Source of the DNA: Candidatus Aerophobota bacterium
Lineage (GTDB): Bacteria > Aerophobota > Aerophobia > Aerophobales > Aerophobaceae
Direction of reading: 5' to 3'
Assembly (NCBI GenBank): GCA_030672545.1
Contig: DAOVGF010000095.1
Coordinates: 1 to 8,312 of the forward strand
Length of the DNA stretch: 8,312 bases
Shown here: positions 6,541 through 8,312 of the stretch, piece by piece
Layout of the letters: each line of letters opens with the position of its first letter
How positions within the stretch are numbered: the first letter of the stretch is position 1
Notes under the pieces: model-generated
Databases searched by the model: none
What the model was told of the DNA's origin: nothing
Seen by the model: only the letters and a program-made list of their open reading frames with translations
Translations under genes and position numbers: made by a program

Positions 6541-6570
6541 GGTAAGGGAAGACTTTAGTCTTCCCTTACC
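6541..6570. repeat. Perfect 14-base-pair hairpin downstream of the symporter gene
   Basis: GGTAAGGGAAGACT pairs with AGTCTTCCCTTACC across a TT loop. It starts 79 bases after the symporter stop codon. No T run follows on either strand, so it is not a standard intrinsic terminator, though it could protect or end the transcript. Its CTTTAG centre is the same as in the REP-like elements, which suggests a related origin. Confidence 0.75.
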
Positions 6571-6648
6571 GAGTAGAGAGATTTAACAATCTATCCAATC
6601 TCAGGCTGAAGTTAATACAAGGTATCTGAATAGTTACCTTGATTTTCT

Positions 6649-8139
6649 CTATATGGAGGGGTGAAAAACTGAGTTCAAGAATCCGGTAAACTTGTCAGTG
6701 ATTTGTTTACTGGGTGCCGGGGTAAGATAGCTGACCACTACTAAAGCTATCAGAGCAGATAGAACACCAGGAACAATAGGGAGAGAACCAAGATTGAAGC
6801 TTGAGGGAAGAATTTTATAAATCAGAAGCACAGAAATTGTTTCTCCTATTAGTACCGAGCTAATAGCGCCCCATTTTGTGGCTCTTTTCCAATAAAGGGC
6901 CGCCAGGGTGGTAGGATAGAGAACACCAATTCCGGTGAAAGCGGAAGTAGTTATGGACACCAGGGTGGAAACCGGTCTTAGAGCGATTAAGAATCCGAAG
7001 AGAAAAAGAAGTACCAGAACGAGACGACCAACCAGCACTTGCCTGGTGGCCGAGGCTCCCCGGTTGATAAAGGAGGCGTAGATGTCCCTGGTTACAATGG
7101 AGCTCAGAGCCAAAGCCTGGGAATCAGCAGTGGAAATCAAAGCGGCCAGAGAACCAGCCAGGATAACCGCTACCAACCAGGGAGGGGCGAACTTGATCAT
7201 CAGCAAAGGGAGGATTCTGTCCGCGGCTGGTCCTTGAAGACCAGGAATCACGGTAGTACCCATAGTTCCAATCCAGACCGGGAAAAAGAATATCACCAGA
7301 CAGACCAGAGGAAATAAGAACATCATTCGCTTAATTACCTGGGGACTTTTTACCACATACATTCTGGTCCAGAGCTGAGGCATCAAGGGATCAGCCAGGA
7401 CCCAGAGAAAGAGAAAACCGAACCACACCCCGGGAGTGAAGAAGTTACTCGGTCCGGGCCGGGAGAGAAGAGCTGGACTTTCCCGGGCTAATTTTGAGAC
7501 TACCATTTTTATTCCTCCCAGGTTGATACTTACCAGACCGAAGGCAACTGAAAGACAAATGAGCATAAATAATCCCATCAAAGCATCAGTCCAGGCTACG
7601 CTTCTCATACCTCCCGCGGTTAAGATTATCATAAAAACGGTAATCAGACCGGCTCCGACTACGTAGGGGATAACACCCCCGGAGATTTCTTCCAACACAT
7701 AGCCGGCCCCCATAGCCTGGACAGCTAAATAGGGTAAGACAAAAATGATCATTACTGCCGCATAGATGACTTGAAGTTCCTTTCCAAATCTATCCCGAAT
7801 TAGTTCAGGTGGAGAGACATACCCATATTTTTTCCCCAGCAACCAGACCCGGTAGCCAAAGATATAAAAATTTATGGAGATAAGAGCAGTGGCCACTCCA
7901 ATGGGTCCGTACCAGGAGAGTCCCTTACTGTATCCCCAGCCGGCACAACCCAGGAAAGTAAAGGCGCTGCAAAGGGTGGCAAAATAGGTAAATAAACCAA
8001 CAAAGGTTCCCAGAGTACGGGAAGCGGCAAAATAATCCTCCACCGTGCGCCGCCCAATCCTGTATCCATATATCCCTAAAAGACCGACTCCAGCTAAGAA
8101 TAGAGCTAAAATGAGTAGAGATAGGTGGGTGGTTTCCAT
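6649..8139 (-). CDS. Sodium:solute symporter (SSS family)
   Basis: Integral membrane transporter expected to couple inward movement of a solute to a sodium gradient. The 496 residues are mostly hydrophobic helices, consistent with the 13-helix SSS (PutP/PanF/SGLT) fold. Recognisable features are the early YGYRIGRRTVEDYFAASR segment (24-41), the family signature region GGMRSVAWTDALMG (176-189), and STADSQ (336-341) with a following RDIY, where Ser/Thr side chains form the Na2 sodium site in studied members. The substrate cannot be inferred; proline, pantothenate, acetate-type acids and sugars are all transported by relatives. The ATG has AAGGAA about 5 bases upstream. It begins 2 bases after the stop codon of the small upstream membrane protein, so the two are surely co-transcribed. 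It is separated from the hydrogenase operon by 551 repeat-rich bases and probably belongs to a different transcription unit. Confidence 0.93.
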   Translation of the reverse strand: METTHLSLLILALFLAGVGLLGIYGYRIGRRTVEDYFAASRTLGTFVGLFTYFATLCSAFTFLGCAGWGYSKGLSWYGPIGVATALISINFYIFGYRVWLLGKKYGYVSPPELIRDRFGKELQVIYAAVMIIFVLPYLAVQAMGAGYVLEEISGGVIPYVVGAGLITVFMIILTAGGMRSVAWTDALMGLFMLICLSVAFGLVSINLGGIKMVVSKLARESPALLSRPGPSNFFTPGVWFGFLFLWVLADPLMPQLWTRMYVVKSPQVIKRMMFLFPLVCLVIFFFPVWIGTMGTTVIPGLQGPAADRILPLLMIKFAPPWLVAVILAGSLAALISTADSQALALSSIVTRDIYASFINRGASATRQVLVGRLVLVLLFLFGFLIALRPVSTLVSITTSAFTGIGVLYPTTLAALYWKRATKWGAISSVLIGETISVLLIYKILPSSFNLGSLPIVPGVLSALIALVVVSYLTPAPSKQITDKFTGFLNSVFHPSI

Positions 8140-8141
8140 TC

Positions 8142-8312
8142 TTATTCCTTGACTCCGGATTTCTTCTTGGGAGATGGTTGGACTAAATCAGGCGGTGGCT
8201 GGGGCCAGTGTTTTCTGGTGAAGAAGAAGGTGACAACAGAATAAGCCACAATGAGAGCCATAAGATAAAGAAACCAGAATGGTAGCCAGCCCCCTATTAG
8301 TGGTTTAAATTT
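8142..8312 (-). CDS. Small membrane protein upstream of the symporter (5' end outside window)
   Basis: The last 56 codons of a reading frame that enters from the right edge; its start is not visible. It has one clear hydrophobic helix (about WLPFWFLYLMALIVAYSVV) followed by a cytoplasmic-looking tail rich in Pro and Lys (KHWPQPPPD, PSPKKK). SSS symporters are often preceded by such small one- or two-helix proteins (DUF997/YhdT, DUF3311, DUF4212), and the GG-x-LPFWF segment is like the glycine-to-PxWF part of those families, but I cannot say which one. The stop codon is 2 bases before the symporter start, and the symporter ribosome site lies inside this frame, so the pair is probably translationally coupled. 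It may be an accessory subunit. Confidence 0.7.
   Translation of the reverse strand, partial: KFKPLIGGWLPFWFLYLMALIVAYSVVTFFFTRKHWPQPPPDLVQPSPKKKSGVKE

Larger units (their letters stand above)
6098..6648. other. Repeat-rich intergenic region between the symporter and hydB
   Basis: There is no gene in these 551 bases on either strand. From high to low coordinates it holds a long perfect hairpin, an inverted pair of REP-like palindromes, a small hairpin, two 21-base direct repeats, an A/T-rich tract, the candidate hyd promoter with a Rex-like site, and a second group of REP-like palindromes, each listed separately. The stretches 6224-6310 and 6571-6648 show nothing I can assign. Confidence 0.85.

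Noticed and set aside
6541..6570. Standard Rho-independent terminator for the symporter
   Set aside because: The stem is excellent but no T tract follows on the minus strand, so I list it as a hairpin of the repeat family instead.
7039..7317. 92-codon plus-strand reading frame
   Set aside because: Antisense to the symporter, with a low-complexity polar translation (rich in Gly, Ser, Gln) and no ribosome site of note.

Overview
The window reads as bacterial chromosome, probably from an anaerobic, possibly uncultivated, moderately AT-rich organism. The support is strong Shine-Dalgarno sites, a sigma70-type promoter, a Rex-like operator, an oxygen-sensitive type of NiFe hydrogenase with its maturation gene, and REP-like palindromes. 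The species cannot be named from this sequence alone. Every gene is on the minus strand, so transcription runs from high to low coordinates.

Layout in transcription order. (1) 8312-8142 holds the C-terminal end of a small membrane protein, followed by 8139-6649, a sodium:solute symporter (SSS family). The two make a likely transporter pair. (2) 6648-6098 is a 551-base intergenic region packed with short palindromes (GGTAGCCGC-type REP-like hairpins, partly arranged as inverted pairs). It also holds a candidate promoter (TTGACA, 16-base spacer, TACACT) with an 18-base Rex-like inverted repeat directly downstream of the -10. (3) 6097-2151 is a tightly overlapping four-gene operon, hydB-hydG-hydD-hydA. 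It encodes a complete cytoplasmic group 3b [NiFe] hydrogenase of the Pyrococcus sulfhydrogenase type: Fe-S subunit, FAD/NAD(P)/[2Fe-2S] subunit, small NiFe subunit and large NiFe subunit. (4) 2052-1 is hypF, which makes the CN ligands of the NiFe site; it runs off the left edge and lacks about the last 70 residues.

How it works together: HydG exchanges hydride with NAD(P)H through FAD. Electrons pass through the Fe-S clusters of HydG, HydB and HydD to the NiFe site in HydA, where protons are reduced or H2 oxidised. HypF supplies the cyanide ligands needed to build that site. A Rex-like site at the promoter would tie expression to the NADH/NAD+ ratio, which fits an enzyme that can dispose of excess reductant as H2.

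Points most worth a second look: the Rex-like operator; the concerted loss in HydB of four cysteines that relatives use in an N-terminal motif; a CxxD (not CxxC) proximal-cluster motif in HydD; and the palindrome family, whose stems vary while base pairing and a TT loop are kept, including two opposite-facing copies of one composite unit that bracket the hydrogenase promoter.
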